From NCBI RefSeq assembly GCF_913778665.1, contig NZ_CAJYVQ010000009.1:248001-312000 (forward strand): a DNA stretch of 64,000 nt. The letters run 5' to 3'. The notes under the pieces are model-generated. The model did not search any database, was not told the DNA's origin, and saw nothing but the letters and a program-made list of their open reading frames with translations. How positions within the stretch are numbered: position 1 is the stretch's first letter; every line of letters starts with the position of its first letter. Shown here in pieces: positions 26,614 to 36,189 of the stretch. Source of the stretch: an uncultured Stenotrophomonas sp. Its GTDB lineage: Bacteria; Pseudomonadota; Gammaproteobacteria; Xanthomonadales; Xanthomonadaceae. Position numbers and translations under genes: made by a program.

Positions 26614-29532
26614 ATGCCCCTCGTCCGCCACGTGATTCCATCCGTACTGGCCCTGCTGCTCTGCGCTGTCGCCGGGGTTGCCCAGGCGCAGTCCGCCAAG
26701 GCCGTCCGGCCCGTCCGGTCGGTGCCACTACTGCAGGTTGCCGCCGCCGAGCAGCCCATCGCGCTGCGCCAGGCCCACATCGAAGGCGACATCCAGGCCG
26801 GCATCGCCCAGACCCGCATCACCCTGGAATTCCACAATCCGAACCGTCGGGTGCTGGAAGGGGAGTTGCAGTTCCCGTTGGCCGAGGGCCAGCAGATCAC
26901 CGGGTTTGCCCTGGATATCGGCGGCGAACTGCGCGAGGCGGTGCCGGTGCCCAAGGATCGCGGCCGCCAGGTCTTCGAGGAGATCGCCCGCCGTGGCGTC
27001 GACCCCGGCCTGCTGGAGCAGACGGCGGGCAACCAGTTCCGCCTGCGCATCTACCCGCTGCCGGCCGGTGGCAGTCGCCGCGTGCAGCTGGTGCTGCGCG
27101 AGCCGCTGGCCTTCTCGGGCCAGGGCTGGCGATGGACGCTGCCGCTGCAGTTCGCCGCAGGTGCTGCCTCTGTTGCAGTGAAGGTGCAGGCGCCGGGGGC
27201 GATGGCTGCAGGTACCGCACCGTTCCAGATCACGGCGGGCCAGCTGCAATGGCAGGGCCAAGGTTCGCAGCTGCCGCCGCAGCTGCAATGGAACCTTCCG
27301 GCCGAAAGAAAGCCGCAGGTGCAGGTGGCGCCGTGGCAGGACGGACACTATCTGCTGGCGCAGGTGCCGGTGCCGGCCAGCAGTACTCCCCGCACGCCGC
27401 CGAGCGAGGTTGGCCTGCTGTGGGACGGTTCGGGTTCCTCCGGCCAGCGCGACCGCGCGCGTGAGTTCGCGCTGCTGGATCGTTACTTCGCCGCGATGGG
27501 CAATGGCACGGTCGCGCTGACCGTGCTGCGCGACCGTGCCGAGCCGGTGCGCCGCTTCCGTATCCGCGCAGGCAACTGGAGCGAGCTGCGCGCGGCTCTG
27601 CAGGCGGTGCGCCCGGACGGTGCCAGTGCGCTGGCCCAGTGGCAGCCGCAGCCGAGCGTGAAGGAGTACCTGCTGGTCAGCGACGGCCTGCTGACGTACG
27701 GGCCGGAACAGCTGCCAGCGATGGCGCCGGATCAGCGCCTGTTTGCGGTCAGCAGCGCCGGTGCCCGCACCGACAGCACGCGCCTGCGCAGCTGGAGTGA
27801 AGCGCACGGTGGTCGCTTCGTCGCCCTGGAAGCCGACGTCGATGCCGCCGCGCGTGTACTGCTGTCTTCGCCGCTGGACGTGCAGGTCGACGCGGGACGT
27901 GGCGTGCAGGACGTGGTGATCGACCGTCGCAGTGAAGCCGAAGGCTGGCTGTGGCTGCACGCGCGACTGGCGGCGGAGGGTGTGCCGATGCGGGTGCGCG
28001 TTGGCGGTGGCGAGTGGCTGGTGCTGCCGGCCACGCAGAAGAGCGACGACGGTGAACTGCTCGCCGGCTTGTGGGCGCAGGCGCGCCTGCAGCAGCTGGG
28101 GGCCGACCGTCGCGGCAACCGCGAGGCGATGCAGCGCCTGTCGCAGCAGTTCGGCCTGGTTGGGCCGGACACCTCGCTGATCGTGCTGGAAACGCTGGAG
28201 GATTACCTGCGCTACGCGATCCGTCCGGCGGGCAAGCTGCGCGCCGAGTACGACGCCCGCTTCGCACGCCAGGTGAGCGACCGCGCCGCTGCCGATCGCC
28301 GGCGTCTGGACGAGGTGGCCGCACGCTGGAAGGAGCGCCAGCAGTGGTGGAGCCGCAGTTGGCCGAAGGACGCGCCGCCGCAGTTGAAGGGCAGGGCGCT
28401 GGAAGTGGCGTCTGCAGATGCTGCGATGGAATCGGCGCCGGTGGCGATGCTGGCGGCACCTGCTCCGGCAGCCCCGCCTGCGCCGATGGCAGCGGCGGCC
28501 GAACAGCGCAGGGAAGCTGGCAGTGCGCGTGCACGTCGCTCGGTGTCCGCACCGAAACAGGCGCTCGACGCGGTGGTAGTCACCGGGTCGGGCATCGATC
28601 AAGCCGGACTCGCCAACGAGGGCGAGCTTGGCATCCAGCTGGCCGCATGGCAGCCGGATTCGGCCATTGCCCGGCGCCTGCGCCAAGGGCCTGCATCGCA
28701 GTTGTACGACCGTTACCTGGCCGAGCGCGATGCGCATGCCGACAGCAGTGCGTTCTTCCTCGACGTGGCCGACCTGCTGCTGGAGCAGGGCCAGCGCGAG
28801 CTGGCGCTGCGTGTGCTGTCGAACCTGGCCGAGATGGACCTGGACAACCGCCACCTGCTGCGCGTGCTCGGCTACCGGCTGATGCAGGTCGATGCCCCGG
28901 CGCTGGCGGTGCCGGTGTTCGAGCAGGTGCTGGCAATGGGCCAGGAAGAGCCGCAGAGCTTCCGTGACCTCGGCTTGGCGCTGGCCGCCGCCGGGAAGCC
29001 GCAGCAGGCGCTGGCGCCGCTGTACCAGGTGGTGGTGCGGCCGTGGGACAGCCGCTTCGATGGCATCGCGCTGATCGCGCTGGATGAGCTGACCAATCTG
29101 GTTGCACGCAGCACGCCCAGGCTCGACACCCGCAGCATCGACCCGCGCCTGCTGCAGGCGATGCCATTGGACCTGCGCGTGGTGTTGTCGTGGGATGCCG
29201 ACAACAGCGACATGGACCTGTGGGTGACCGATCCGAACGGCGAGCGCGCGTACTACGGCAATCGCCTGACCTACCAGGGCGGGCAGATGTCGCAGGACTT
29301 CACCGGTGGCTATGGGCCCGAGCAGTTCTCGCTGCGCAACGCCAAGCCCGGCACGTACAAGGTGGAAGCGAACTACTTCGGCAGCCGCCAGCAGCTGGTG
29401 ACCGGTGCGACCACGCTGATGCTGCGCCTGACCACGCATTGGGGCACGCCGAAGCAGAAGGACCAGAGCGTCACGCTGCGGTTGAAGGACCGCGCCGAGA
29501 CCGTGTTGGTGGGCGAGTTCGAGGTGAAGTAG
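26614..29532 (+). CDS. VIT and von Willebrand factor A domain protein, exported
   Basis: A 972-residue protein with a signal peptide (LALLLCAVAGVAQAQ). A VIT domain (about residues 45-190) contains RQVFEEIARRGVDPGLLEQTAGN, split here by the well-known pre-GN motif. A VWA domain starts at the MIDAS-like D271-G-S-G-S. A proline/alanine-rich linker near residue 610-650 is followed by TPR-like helices (about 690-830). The C-terminal DUF2135-type domain (from about residue 850) has WDADNSDMDLWVTDPNG and YGPEQFSLRNAKPGTYKVEA. The protein is probably periplasmic or outer-membrane associated; partners are unknown. I use ATG 26614 because the signal peptide begins there. Confidence 0.85.
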   Translation: MPLVRHVIPSVLALLLCAVAGVAQAQSAKAVRPVRSVPLLQVAAAEQPIALRQAHIEGDIQAGIAQTRITLEFHNPNRRVLEGELQFPLAEGQQITGFALDIGGELREAVPVPKDRGRQVFEEIARRGVDPGLLEQTAGNQFRLRIYPLPAGGSRRVQLVLREPLAFSGQGWRWTLPLQFAAGAASVAVKVQAPGAMAAGTAPFQITAGQLQWQGQGSQLPPQLQWNLPAERKPQVQVAPWQDGHYLLAQVPVPASSTPRTPPSEVGLLWDGSGSSGQRDRAREFALLDRYFAAMGNGTVALTVLRDRAEPVRRFRIRAGNWSELRAALQAVRPDGASALAQWQPQPSVKEYLLVSDGLLTYGPEQLPAMAPDQRLFAVSSAGARTDSTRLRSWSEAHGGRFVALEADVDAAARVLLSSPLDVQVDAGRGVQDVVIDRRSEAEGWLWLHARLAAEGVPMRVRVGGGEWLVLPATQKSDDGELLAGLWAQARLQQLGADRRGNREAMQRLSQQFGLVGPDTSLIVLETLEDYLRYAIRPAGKLRAEYDARFARQVSDRAAADRRRLDEVAARWKERQQWWSRSWPKDAPPQLKGRALEVASADAAMESAPVAMLAAPAPAAPPAPMAAAAEQRREAGSARARRSVSAPKQALDAVVVTGSGIDQAGLANEGELGIQLAAWQPDSAIARRLRQGPASQLYDRYLAERDAHADSSAFFLDVADLLLEQGQRELALRVLSNLAEMDLDNRHLLRVLGYRLMQVDAPALAVPVFEQVLAMGQEEPQSFRDLGLALAAAGKPQQALAPLYQVVVRPWDSRFDGIALIALDELTNLVARSTPRLDTRSIDPRLLQAMPLDLRVVLSWDADNSDMDLWVTDPNGERAYYGNRLTYQGGQMSQDFTGGYGPEQFSLRNAKPGTYKVEANYFGSRQQLVTGATTLMLRLTTHWGTPKQKDQSVTLRLKDRAETVLVGEFEVK

Positions 29533-29573
29533 AGCAACGCCATGCGTGGCCATCGTGCGGTCCGGAACGGCCT

Positions 29574-29596
29574 ATCCACGCATGGCGTGGATCTAC
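29574..29596. repeat. SMAG palindrome
   Basis: atccacgc / gcgtggat with a 3-base loop followed by ctac; on the minus strand it reads GTAG followed by the stem. It overlaps the last bases of the PAP2 gene region between convergent genes. Confidence 0.75.
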
Positions 29597-30579
29597 CGGG
29601 GGCCGTCTGGCATCGGCGGGCGTTGGCGCGGAATCCACCGCGCCAGCGCCACGCCGCCACCGAGGACCAACAGCGTGCCGACGGTCTGCCACAGCAGTTC
29701 GGTTGCCGGTGCATCGGGCAGCGGGATGCTGTCAGCCAGCCAATCAATGACCGGTCGCGCCAGCAGGTAGATCACCACCACGCCAAGCACGCGTGCTACC
29801 CGCTGCACAACGCCCCGCGGATCGACCGGCCAGCCGCGCCACTGCAGCCACGCCACCAGCAGGCCCAGTGCGAGCAGCCGCCCGGCCTCACCTACTGGAA
29901 CGTAGCGCGTGGTTGCCGCCGCCCAGGCCAGCAGCGCGCCCAGGCCAAGCAGAACCGGCAACTGCCATCGCCGCGCCGCACGCAGCCCCGGCATCAGCTG
30001 CCAGGCCAGCACGGCTACACCGATGCCGATCAGCCAGCCGGCCAGCACGTCGGCAAGGAAATGCCGGCCCAGGTACATCCGTGACAGCGCCATCAGCAGT
30101 GGCCAGCCCAGCACCAGGGCCCAGCGCAGCCAGCGGCGGCGGATGCCGAAGGCCAGCAGCAGGCCAACGCAGGCGGCAGTGGCCACACCGACATGGCCGC
30201 TGTTGAAGCCGTAATCGGCATCAGGTTGTGCGCGCAGCATCGCGGTGGCCTGCGCGTCGGGCAGTGACCAGAACGTATGGCCGCCGCCATCGACCACGAA
30301 CGGATGCGACGGTATCCCTTTATCCAGCACGCGTGCGTCCACGTCCGAAGGGCGGGGAAGGGCGGCACCCTGCTTGATCGCGTGGGTGGCGCAGGCCATC
30401 AGCAGCACCGCCAGCATCACGCACAGCCCGGCACGCAGGCGCGCACCGAACGCGCACAGCAGGATCAGCGCGGTATAGGCCATTTCGTAACCGAGCAGGC
30501 TGATGAACTGCATCAGCGACAGCATCCAGCCGCTGTCGAAGGTCTGCTGCAACCACAGGTGCCATTGCGTCTGGAACAT
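29593..30579 (-). CDS. PAP2-family phosphatase, integral membrane
   Basis: A 328-residue inner-membrane protein with about eight hydrophobic helices. The PAP2 phosphatase signatures are present: KQGAALPRPS (motif 1), SGH in NSGHVGVA (motif 2), and SRMYLGRHFLADVLAG (motif 3). Substrates are likely lipid phosphates or pyrophosphates such as undecaprenyl pyrophosphate or phosphatidic acid. The C-terminal part adds a second hydrophobic bundle. The start lies 9 bp after the stop of the acyltransferase gene, so both form one minus-strand unit. Confidence 0.88.
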   Translation of the reverse strand: MFQTQWHLWLQQTFDSGWMLSLMQFISLLGYEMAYTALILLCAFGARLRAGLCVMLAVLLMACATHAIKQGAALPRPSDVDARVLDKGIPSHPFVVDGGGHTFWSLPDAQATAMLRAQPDADYGFNSGHVGVATAACVGLLLAFGIRRRWLRWALVLGWPLLMALSRMYLGRHFLADVLAGWLIGIGVAVLAWQLMPGLRAARRWQLPVLLGLGALLAWAAATTRYVPVGEAGRLLALGLLVAWLQWRGWPVDPRGVVQRVARVLGVVVIYLLARPVIDWLADSIPLPDAPATELLWQTVGTLLVLGGGVALARWIPRQRPPMPDGPR

Positions 30580-30588
30580 CCGTTGTCC

Positions 30589-31797
30589 TCAATGCGCGGT
30601 CACGGCGCGGGCAGGTGCCGACAATAGCGGATCAGTGCGAAGGCCGAACAGGGGTCGCAGCCAGCGTACGCGGCGGATCAACAGTTCGTGGATCAGCAGG
30701 CAACCGCTGACGGTGCCGGCCACAAGCAGCGCAGGCTCCAGCCAGGGACCCAACTGCAGCGGCCGCAACGCGTACAGGAGCACGATCAGCACGGTCTGGT
30801 GCAGGATGTACCAGCTGAAAACGGCCTCCCGGCAATAGTCCAGACCGGGCCATGGACGGGACAGCAGCACCCGCGCCCAACCGAACAGGGCCAGCAGCAT
30901 GCACCACGTATAGAGCGCACGGCCGATGCGTTCGGTCTGGCCCCAGGGCAGCGCCAACACCCAGGCATCAAGCTCGCCCACGTGCGGCAGGCGGGCCAGG
31001 GCACGGATACCCAGTTCCACGCACAGGCTGAGCAGGGCCAGGCCCAGGGTCAAGCGGCGCCCGCGCACCAGCAGGTCCCAGCCGCGCTGCCAGCGTGCCG
31101 CAAGAAAGCCGCCGAGGAACAGGGGCAGCGATTCGGCGTGCACATAGACGTCGTCCAACAAAGCGTGGGTGGGCGGCCAGCGTGGCATCAACACCAGCAG
31201 CGCCCAGGCCAGCCACGCCACCGGCAGCATCAACAGCAGGCTGCCCAGCACGTGGTCACCCAGCTGCCAGCGCGGCAGCGCCCCGCGCAGCGGCCGCAGC
31301 AGGCTGGCCAGCGCCACGGCCAGGAGGGTGTACGGCAGCAGGTAGGCCAGGTACCAGAGGTGATTCCAGGTGAAGCCGTACGCGGCGCCACTGAAGTGCG
31401 CGCCAGGCCAGGGCCGGAACTGCCAGTAGCGCCACAGGAACCGGGCCAGCCCCGGCGCTGCGTCGCCCTTGTCCACCGCCTCGCAGTAGGCCTGCAGGGA
31501 CACGATCGCGACGATACCGAACAGCAGCGGCAGCTGCAGGCGCCAGCAACGACGCAGGGTATGCCGCAACCGCCCCTGGTCGGGCAGGCACAGGCCCAGC
31601 GCGATGCCGCTGATGGCGAAGAGAAGCGGCATGCGCCATCGGTTCATCGCGATCATCGGCCATTGCAGCCACTCGGCGGTGTAGGCGCTCTTGATGTGGA
31701 AATCCCAGCCGGCCACGTAGGCCATGGCGACGTGGTAGAGGATCAGCAGCCCGAAGGCGGCGACGCGCAGGGTGTCCAGGTCATGGCGACGGTGCAT
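30589..31797 (-). CDS. Acyltransferase 3 family membrane protein
   Basis: A 402-residue polytopic protein beginning HDLDTLRVAAFGLLILYHVAMAY, the signature of the acyltransferase 3/OpgC group, with about ten membrane helices and NRWRMPLLFAISGIAL. Such proteins O-acylate or succinylate periplasmic glycans or lipids. It forms an operon with the downstream PAP2 phosphatase and is divergent from a LytTR regulator across 153 bp. OpgC-like glucan modification is possible but not proven. Confidence 0.85.
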   Translation of the reverse strand: MHRRHDLDTLRVAAFGLLILYHVAMAYVAGWDFHIKSAYTAEWLQWPMIAMNRWRMPLLFAISGIALGLCLPDQGRLRHTLRRCWRLQLPLLFGIVAIVSLQAYCEAVDKGDAAPGLARFLWRYWQFRPWPGAHFSGAAYGFTWNHLWYLAYLLPYTLLAVALASLLRPLRGALPRWQLGDHVLGSLLLMLPVAWLAWALLVLMPRWPPTHALLDDVYVHAESLPLFLGGFLAARWQRGWDLLVRGRRLTLGLALLSLCVELGIRALARLPHVGELDAWVLALPWGQTERIGRALYTWCMLLALFGWARVLLSRPWPGLDYCREAVFSWYILHQTVLIVLLYALRPLQLGPWLEPALLVAGTVSGCLLIHELLIRRVRWLRPLFGLRTDPLLSAPARAVTAH

Positions 31798-31950
31798 GGA
31801 AGGCGGCCTTCAGGAGGAAGCTGCACCCTCCGCCCGCCAACGGCTGGCCGCCAGTGGATGGGGCGCAATGGTGGGCGCGGAGGGCCCAGTGGTGGGGCGG
31901 CTGGGACCAATGGCGGATGCGCGCGCGCCCGGATGGGCAACAATGGCGGC

Positions 31951-32835
31951 ATGGAAAATGGAGATCCGGCGGCATCGACCGCCTCTGTTTCAGCGCGGCC
32001 GCGGCGGCCGCGGCTTGCCGCCGCGTTCTGGTCGCTGCTGTTCCTGGGCACCGCGGCGGGCAACGTGCTGGCGCAGTGGATGCGGGCGTTGCGTGACGGG
32101 CAGCCCTTTCCGGTAACGGCAACCTCGATCGAGGAGTTCAGCAGTGCGCTGGCCAGCCTGGGCCTGCTGGCGCTGCTGCATGCGGCAGCGCGGCGCTGGC
32201 CGCTTCATGCTGACACCTGGCGGCGCCGGATCGGTTTCTATCTGCTGGGGGCCATTGCCTGGTGGCTGCTGCACGTCAGTGCGATGGTGCTGCTGCGCAA
32301 GCTGGCTTTTGCGATGATCGGCCAGCACTACACCTACGGCGACTGGCCAGCGCAGTGGTTCTACGAGTTCTTCAAGGATGCTCAGACCTACAGCCTGCTG
32401 GTGATCGCGGTGCACGCGGTGGCCTGGTTCGGCCGCCAGCGGCAGGGCGAGGCCCACCTGCTGGCGCCGCCCGACGAAGGGCCGCCGGTGGAACCGGTCG
32501 AACGCCCGCAGCACTTCCTGGTGCGAAAGCTGGGCAAGGAGTTCCTGGTCGCCACCGGGGATGTGGAATATGCCCAGGCCGCAGGCAATTACGTGAACCT
32601 GCGGGTGCGCGGCCACGACTACCCGCTGCGGATCACCATGGCGGTGCTGGAGCAGCGGCTGGACCCGGGCGTGTTCCTGCGCCCGCACCGCAGCTGGCTG
32701 ATCCATCGTGGCCAGTTGCGCTCGATCGAGCCGCTGGATGGGGGCGAAGCGCTGCTCCACATGGCTGATGGCGTCAAAGTGCCGTGCAGTAGGCGACAGC
32801 TGCCGCTGCTGCGCCAGGCCCTGGCGGGGAGCTGA
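31951..32835 (+). CDS. Membrane-anchored LytTR-domain transcriptional regulator
   Basis: A 294-residue protein. The N-terminal half has about four hydrophobic helices (residues 24-45, 66-82, 94-118, 148-163), and the C-terminal half (about 190-290) is a LytTR DNA-binding domain with EYAQAAGNYVNLRV and FLRPHRSWLIH. There is no receiver domain, so sensing probably occurs through the membrane part. The start could be 31933 or 31951; I chose 31951. It is divergent from the acyltransferase-PAP2 unit, a plausible target. Confidence 0.83.
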   Translation: MENGDPAASTASVSARPRRPRLAAAFWSLLFLGTAAGNVLAQWMRALRDGQPFPVTATSIEEFSSALASLGLLALLHAAARRWPLHADTWRRRIGFYLLGAIAWWLLHVSAMVLLRKLAFAMIGQHYTYGDWPAQWFYEFFKDAQTYSLLVIAVHAVAWFGRQRQGEAHLLAPPDEGPPVEPVERPQHFLVRKLGKEFLVATGDVEYAQAAGNYVNLRVRGHDYPLRITMAVLEQRLDPGVFLRPHRSWLIHRGQLRSIEPLDGGEALLHMADGVKVPCSRRQLPLLRQALAGS

Positions 32836-32868
32836 GCGGGCGGACCGGTCGGCCCGCCCGCGCAGGGC

Positions 32869-33609
32869 TTACTTCTTGTCCTTCTTGATCATCGCGTCGA
32901 TGCGCGCGGCACGGGCCTCCGAGCCCGGGTGCGAGGACATCAGGCCACCGTCGCTGGACAGCTTGCGGAACATGCTGGCCAGGGCGGCCGGGTCGTAGCT
33001 GTGGCGCTTCATGAACTGGTAGCCGTACTCATCGGCCGCGCTCTCTTCCTTCTGCGAGAACTGCGCGTTGATGAAGCCTTCGGCCAGCTCGCCGAGCTGG
33101 CCCTGGCTGAGCTGGGTCAGGTTGCCGTTGCCCGAGGCCGCCAGGCCTTCACGGCCAGCCGAGGCGAGCAGGGCGGTACGCATCTTGGTCTTGCTGTGGC
33201 CGAGCTTCACGTGGCCGATTTCGTGGCCGATCACGCCACGCACTTCGTCATCGCTGGCCATGTCCATCAGGCCGGTGTAGACGCGCACGCAGCCGTTGGC
33301 CATCGCCCAGGCATTGACGTCGGCGGTACGGTAGACCTTGAAGTTCAGGTTCAGGCCGTCCTCGTTGGACAGGCCCTGGGTGATCTTGGCCAGGCGCTGG
33401 GCGTAGGGGTCGTTGCCGGTCACCACCTGGTTGTCCTTGTCCATGTAGGCGCAGGCCTGGTCGGCGGCGGCCGAGACTTCGGCGTCGGACAGGGTCAGCG
33501 CCTTGCCGGCCTTCAGGCCGGTGCTGGTCAGGCCCTTCAGGTCGATGGCCGAGGCGTTGGCGGCCAGCAGGCAGGCAGCCAGGCACAGGGTGGAACGCAG
33601 GATCGTCAT
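32869..33609 (-). CDS. M48-family metallopeptidase, exported
   Basis: A 246-residue peptidase with a signal peptide (LCLAACLLAANASA). The zinc site H129-E-I-G-H133 lies in VIGHEIGHVKLGH, and the third ligand Glu lies in EESAADEYG (about residue 188). It is of the YcaL/LoiP-like short type without TPRs. These act in periplasmic or outer-membrane protein quality control. It is convergent with the LytTR gene (33-bp gap) and divergent from prfB. Confidence 0.9.
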   Translation of the reverse strand: MTILRSTLCLAACLLAANASAIDLKGLTSTGLKAGKALTLSDAEVSAAADQACAYMDKDNQVVTGNDPYAQRLAKITQGLSNEDGLNLNFKVYRTADVNAWAMANGCVRVYTGLMDMASDDEVRGVIGHEIGHVKLGHSKTKMRTALLASAGREGLAASGNGNLTQLSQGQLGELAEGFINAQFSQKEESAADEYGYQFMKRHSYDPAALASMFRKLSSDGGLMSSHPGSEARAARIDAMIKKDKK

Positions 33610-33806
33610 TGAATTGGTGCTCCTTGGATGGGAATGAACCGCCGCGTGCCCCTGTTCGCGCGGCGGCCGGGAAGTCTACCGGCTGCGCGCGGGCCTGTGT
33701 CCAGCGTGGATGTCCCGCCACCGACGGGGGCCCCCGGCCCGCCTCGCCGGGGATGGGGCGGCTGCGGTATCATTCCCAGTCATCTTTTGAATGCACAACC
33801 GCCGAC

Positions 33807-34932
33807 ATGATCGAACTGAATCCTGTCCGCCAGCGCATCACCGATCTGACTGATCGCGTGCTGTCGCTTCGGGGGTATCTTTGACTACGACGCCAAGAAA
33901 GAGCGTCTTGAGGAAGTAACGCGGGAGCTGGAGAGCCCCGACGTCTGGAACAACGCCGAGTACGCGCAGAACCTGGGCCGCGAACGCTCCAGCCTGGAAA
34001 AGACCGTGGGCGGCATCGCCTCGGTGCTGGACGGCCTGACCGACGCGACCGAGCTGCTGGAACTGGCCGAGTCCGAACAGGACGAAGATACCGCGCTGGC
34101 GGTGGTCGCCGACCTGGACAAGCACCAGGCGCACGTCGAGAAGCTGGAGTTCCAGCGCATGTTCTCCGGCGAGATGGACAATGCGGCCGCGTTCGTCGAC
34201 ATCCAGGCCGGTGCCGGTGGCACCGAGGCCCAGGACTGGGCCGAGATCCTGCTGCGCATGTACCTGCGCTGGTGTGAATCGCGCGGCTGGAAGACCGAGC
34301 TGATGGAAGTGTCCGGTGGCGATGTTGCCGGCATCAAGTCGGCCACGCTGCGCGTGGAAGGCGATTACGCCTACGGCTGGCTGAAGACCGAAACCGGTGT
34401 GCACCGCCTGGTGCGCAAGTCCCCGTTCGATTCGGACAATCGCCGCCACACCAGCTTCACCTCGGTGTTCGTGTCGCCGGAAATCGATGACAACATCGAC
34501 ATCACCATCAACCCGGCCGACCTGCGCACCGACGTGTACCGTTCGTCCGGTGCCGGTGGCCAGCACGTCAACAAGACCGAGTCGGCGGTGCGTATCACCC
34601 ACATCCCGACCAACATCGTTGTCGCCTGCCAGACCGGCCGCAGCCAGCACCAGAACCGCGACAACGCGATGAAGATGCTGGCTGCCAAGCTGTACGAGCT
34701 GGAAATCCAGAAGCGCAACGCCGAGAAGGATGCGGTGGAAGCCACCAAGTCCGACATCGGCTGGGGCAGCCAGATCCGGAACTACGTGCTCGACCAGAGC
34801 CGTATCAAGGACCTGCGCACCGGCGTCGAGCGTTCCGATACGCAGAAGGTGCTCGACGGTGACCTGGACGAGTTCGTCGAGGCCAGCCTGAAGGCCGGCC
34901 TGGCGGTCGGCTCCAAGCGTCTTGATGCCTGA
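33807..34932 (+). CDS. prfB: Peptide chain release factor 2, programmed +1 frameshift
   Basis: RF2 ends translation at UGA and UAA. Translation starts at ATG 33807, reads 25 codons to CTT (33879-33881), meets an in-frame TGA (33882-33884) and shifts +1, so the protein is encoded by 33807-33881 plus 33883-34932 (374 aa). The shift site, gggggtatctttgac, has the classical internal Shine-Dalgarno spacing. The downstream part carries the RF2 stop-recognition SPF and the peptidyl-hydrolysis GGQ in [10 protein letters not shown]. This is autoregulation by RF2 supply. In E. coli lysS follows; here it is 4.7 kb away. Confidence 0.97.
33871..33885 (+). promoter_or_regulatory. RF2 programmed frameshift signal
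   Basis: ggggg (33871-33875), a short spacer and CTT TGA C (33879-33885) match the conserved prfB recoding element. The slippery CUU codon, the UGA in the A site followed by C, and the upstream anti-SD-binding purines are all present. Confidence 0.95.
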
Positions 34933-35002
34933 TCGGCGCGCCTGCGCGGAGATCGTCACCCTCGTGCGCAGCGCCGGGGGGGGCGTTATTTGTAGAGCTG
35001 GA

Positions 35003-35024
35003 GGCAGCGGCAAGAGCCGCTGCC
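35003..35024. repeat. Perfect 9-bp hairpin downstream of prfB
   Basis: ggcagcggc / gccgctgcc with an aaga loop, preceded by gtag (34992). It is SMAG-like and may serve as the prfB 3' end; no T-tract follows. The spacer 34933-35150 holds no gene. Confidence 0.6.
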
Positions 35025-35098
35025 AACGTCGCTCGCGACGGCCCGCAGGGTGCCGGTCAGGACGACCGGCATAGCCATGCTCAGCTGCTTTTCGCGGG

Positions 35099-35131
35099 GT
35101 AGCAGATGCGTCGAGCATGGCTCGACGCTAC
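35099..35131. repeat. SMAG palindrome upstream of HTH regulator
   Basis: gtag at 35099-35102, then gcgtcgagc / gctcgacgc around atg, then tac. An in-frame ATG at 35106 lies inside this repeat, which is why I place the regulator start further downstream. Confidence 0.78.
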
Positions 35132-35150
35132 AACGGGCACGGCGGTAGTG

Positions 35151-35933
35151 ATGATGCGCAGCGAAAGTGAACGCAAGGAACTGGGCGGCTTCCTCAAGGC
35201 CTGCCGCGCCCGTGTCGACCCCGCCACGCTCGGCCTGCCGGCCGGGCGCCGGCGTACCCCGGGCCTGAAGCGCGAGGAAGTGGCGCTGGCCATCGGCGTG
35301 AGCGTCAGCTGGTACACCTGGATCGAGCAGGGCCGTGAAGTCCGTGCCTCGCCCGAGGTGCTCGAGCGCCTGGCGCAGGTGCTGCGCATGAGCGATGACG
35401 AGCGCGCCTATGCCTTCGCGCTGTCCGGCTACGGCGTGCCACTGGAATCGCCGGACGAGAGCGTCACCGACGGCCTGCGCCAGCTGGTGGAGGCGATGCA
35501 GCCGATCCCGGCGTACGTGCGCAATACCCGTTTCGACATCCTGGCCTGGAACCCGGCCATCGCCGAGCTGTTCGTCGACTACAGTCAGCTGGCGCCACAC
35601 GAGCGCAATACGCTGCGGCTGATGTTCCTGTACCCGCCGTACCGCACGCTGATCCTCAACTGGGAAGAAATGACCCGCGGTCTGCTCGCCGGCTTCCGCG
35701 CGGCGATGGCACAGGCGCCGGACAAGGCACCGTTCCTGGCGTTGGTCGAGGACATCGCCGCGCACAGCGAGGTGTTCCGCCAGTGGTGGCCGGAGCACGA
35801 TGTGCGGCGTTTCGATGAAGGTGCCAAGAAACTGAACCATCCCACCCGCGGCTTGCTGGACCTGCAGTATGTGGCGCTGGTGCCGGAGAGCCGGCACGAT
35901 CTTTCCTTGGTTACTTACCTGCCGCGAACGTAG
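35151..35933 (+). CDS. Helix-turn-helix regulator with MmyB-like ligand domain
   Basis: A 260-residue regulator. The N-terminal Xre HTH (about residues 8-85) shows RRRTPGLKREEVALAIGVS and WYTWIEQGREVRAS. The C-terminal part (about 100-255) is the PAS-like MmyB ligand-binding domain, with RFDILAWNPAIAELF and the ending LDLQYVALVPESRHDLSLVTYLP. Such regulators bind small hydrophobic ligands and usually repress nearby metabolic genes. It precedes the aldehyde dehydrogenase and acetolactate-synthase-type genes, its likely targets. ATG 35151 or 35154 may be used. Confidence 0.85.
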   Translation: MMRSESERKELGGFLKACRARVDPATLGLPAGRRRTPGLKREEVALAIGVSVSWYTWIEQGREVRASPEVLERLAQVLRMSDDERAYAFALSGYGVPLESPDESVTDGLRQLVEAMQPIPAYVRNTRFDILAWNPAIAELFVDYSQLAPHERNTLRLMFLYPPYRTLILNWEEMTRGLLAGFRAAMAQAPDKAPFLALVEDIAAHSEVFRQWWPEHDVRRFDEGAKKLNHPTRGLLDLQYVALVPESRHDLSLVTYLPRT

Positions 35934-36016
35934 GGGTTTACGGCAGGGCCTGCAGCCCTGCACCTGCTCAACGCAACGGTCAGAGCCAGAGCCAGAGCTG
36001 GATTCCGTGGTTTGGC

Positions 36017-36112
36017 GGGGCGGTGTCGGAGCGCGGGGGCGCCGCAAGTACGTCCGTGTAGGCTTGGCAGCCGCATCCATGCGGCTGACACCCCGCACTC
36101 CGACACCGCCCC
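36017..36112. repeat. 96-bp long-armed inverted repeat element
   Basis: Arms of 22 bases (36017-36038 and 36091-36112; ggggcggtgtcggag and ctccgacaccgcccc at the ends) match at all but one position. The 52-bp centre contains tacgtccgtgtaggcttggc and a smaller palindrome, cagccgcatccatgcggctg. This looks like a dispersed Xanthomonadaceae structural repeat. It lies in the 496-bp gap 35934-36429, which contains repeats but no gene I can support. Confidence 0.75.
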
Positions 36113-36139
36113 ACCTTCAACAGATCTCCGCGGCTGTCG

Positions 36140-36163
36140 GTAGGTGTCGACCTTGGTCGACAC
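36140..36163. repeat. SMAG palindrome
   Basis: gtag followed by gtgtcgacc / ggtcgacac around tt. It is one of several repeat elements clustered in the gap before the aldehyde dehydrogenase gene. Confidence 0.8.
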
Positions 36164-36189
36164 ATCTGTCAGATATCGAAAGAAATTTC

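Noticed and set aside
26728..29553. 941-codon open frame antisense to the VIT/VWA gene
   Set aside because: It is a high-GC shadow frame; the product lacks domain patterns, while the plus strand has signal peptide, VIT, VWA and DUF2135 motifs.
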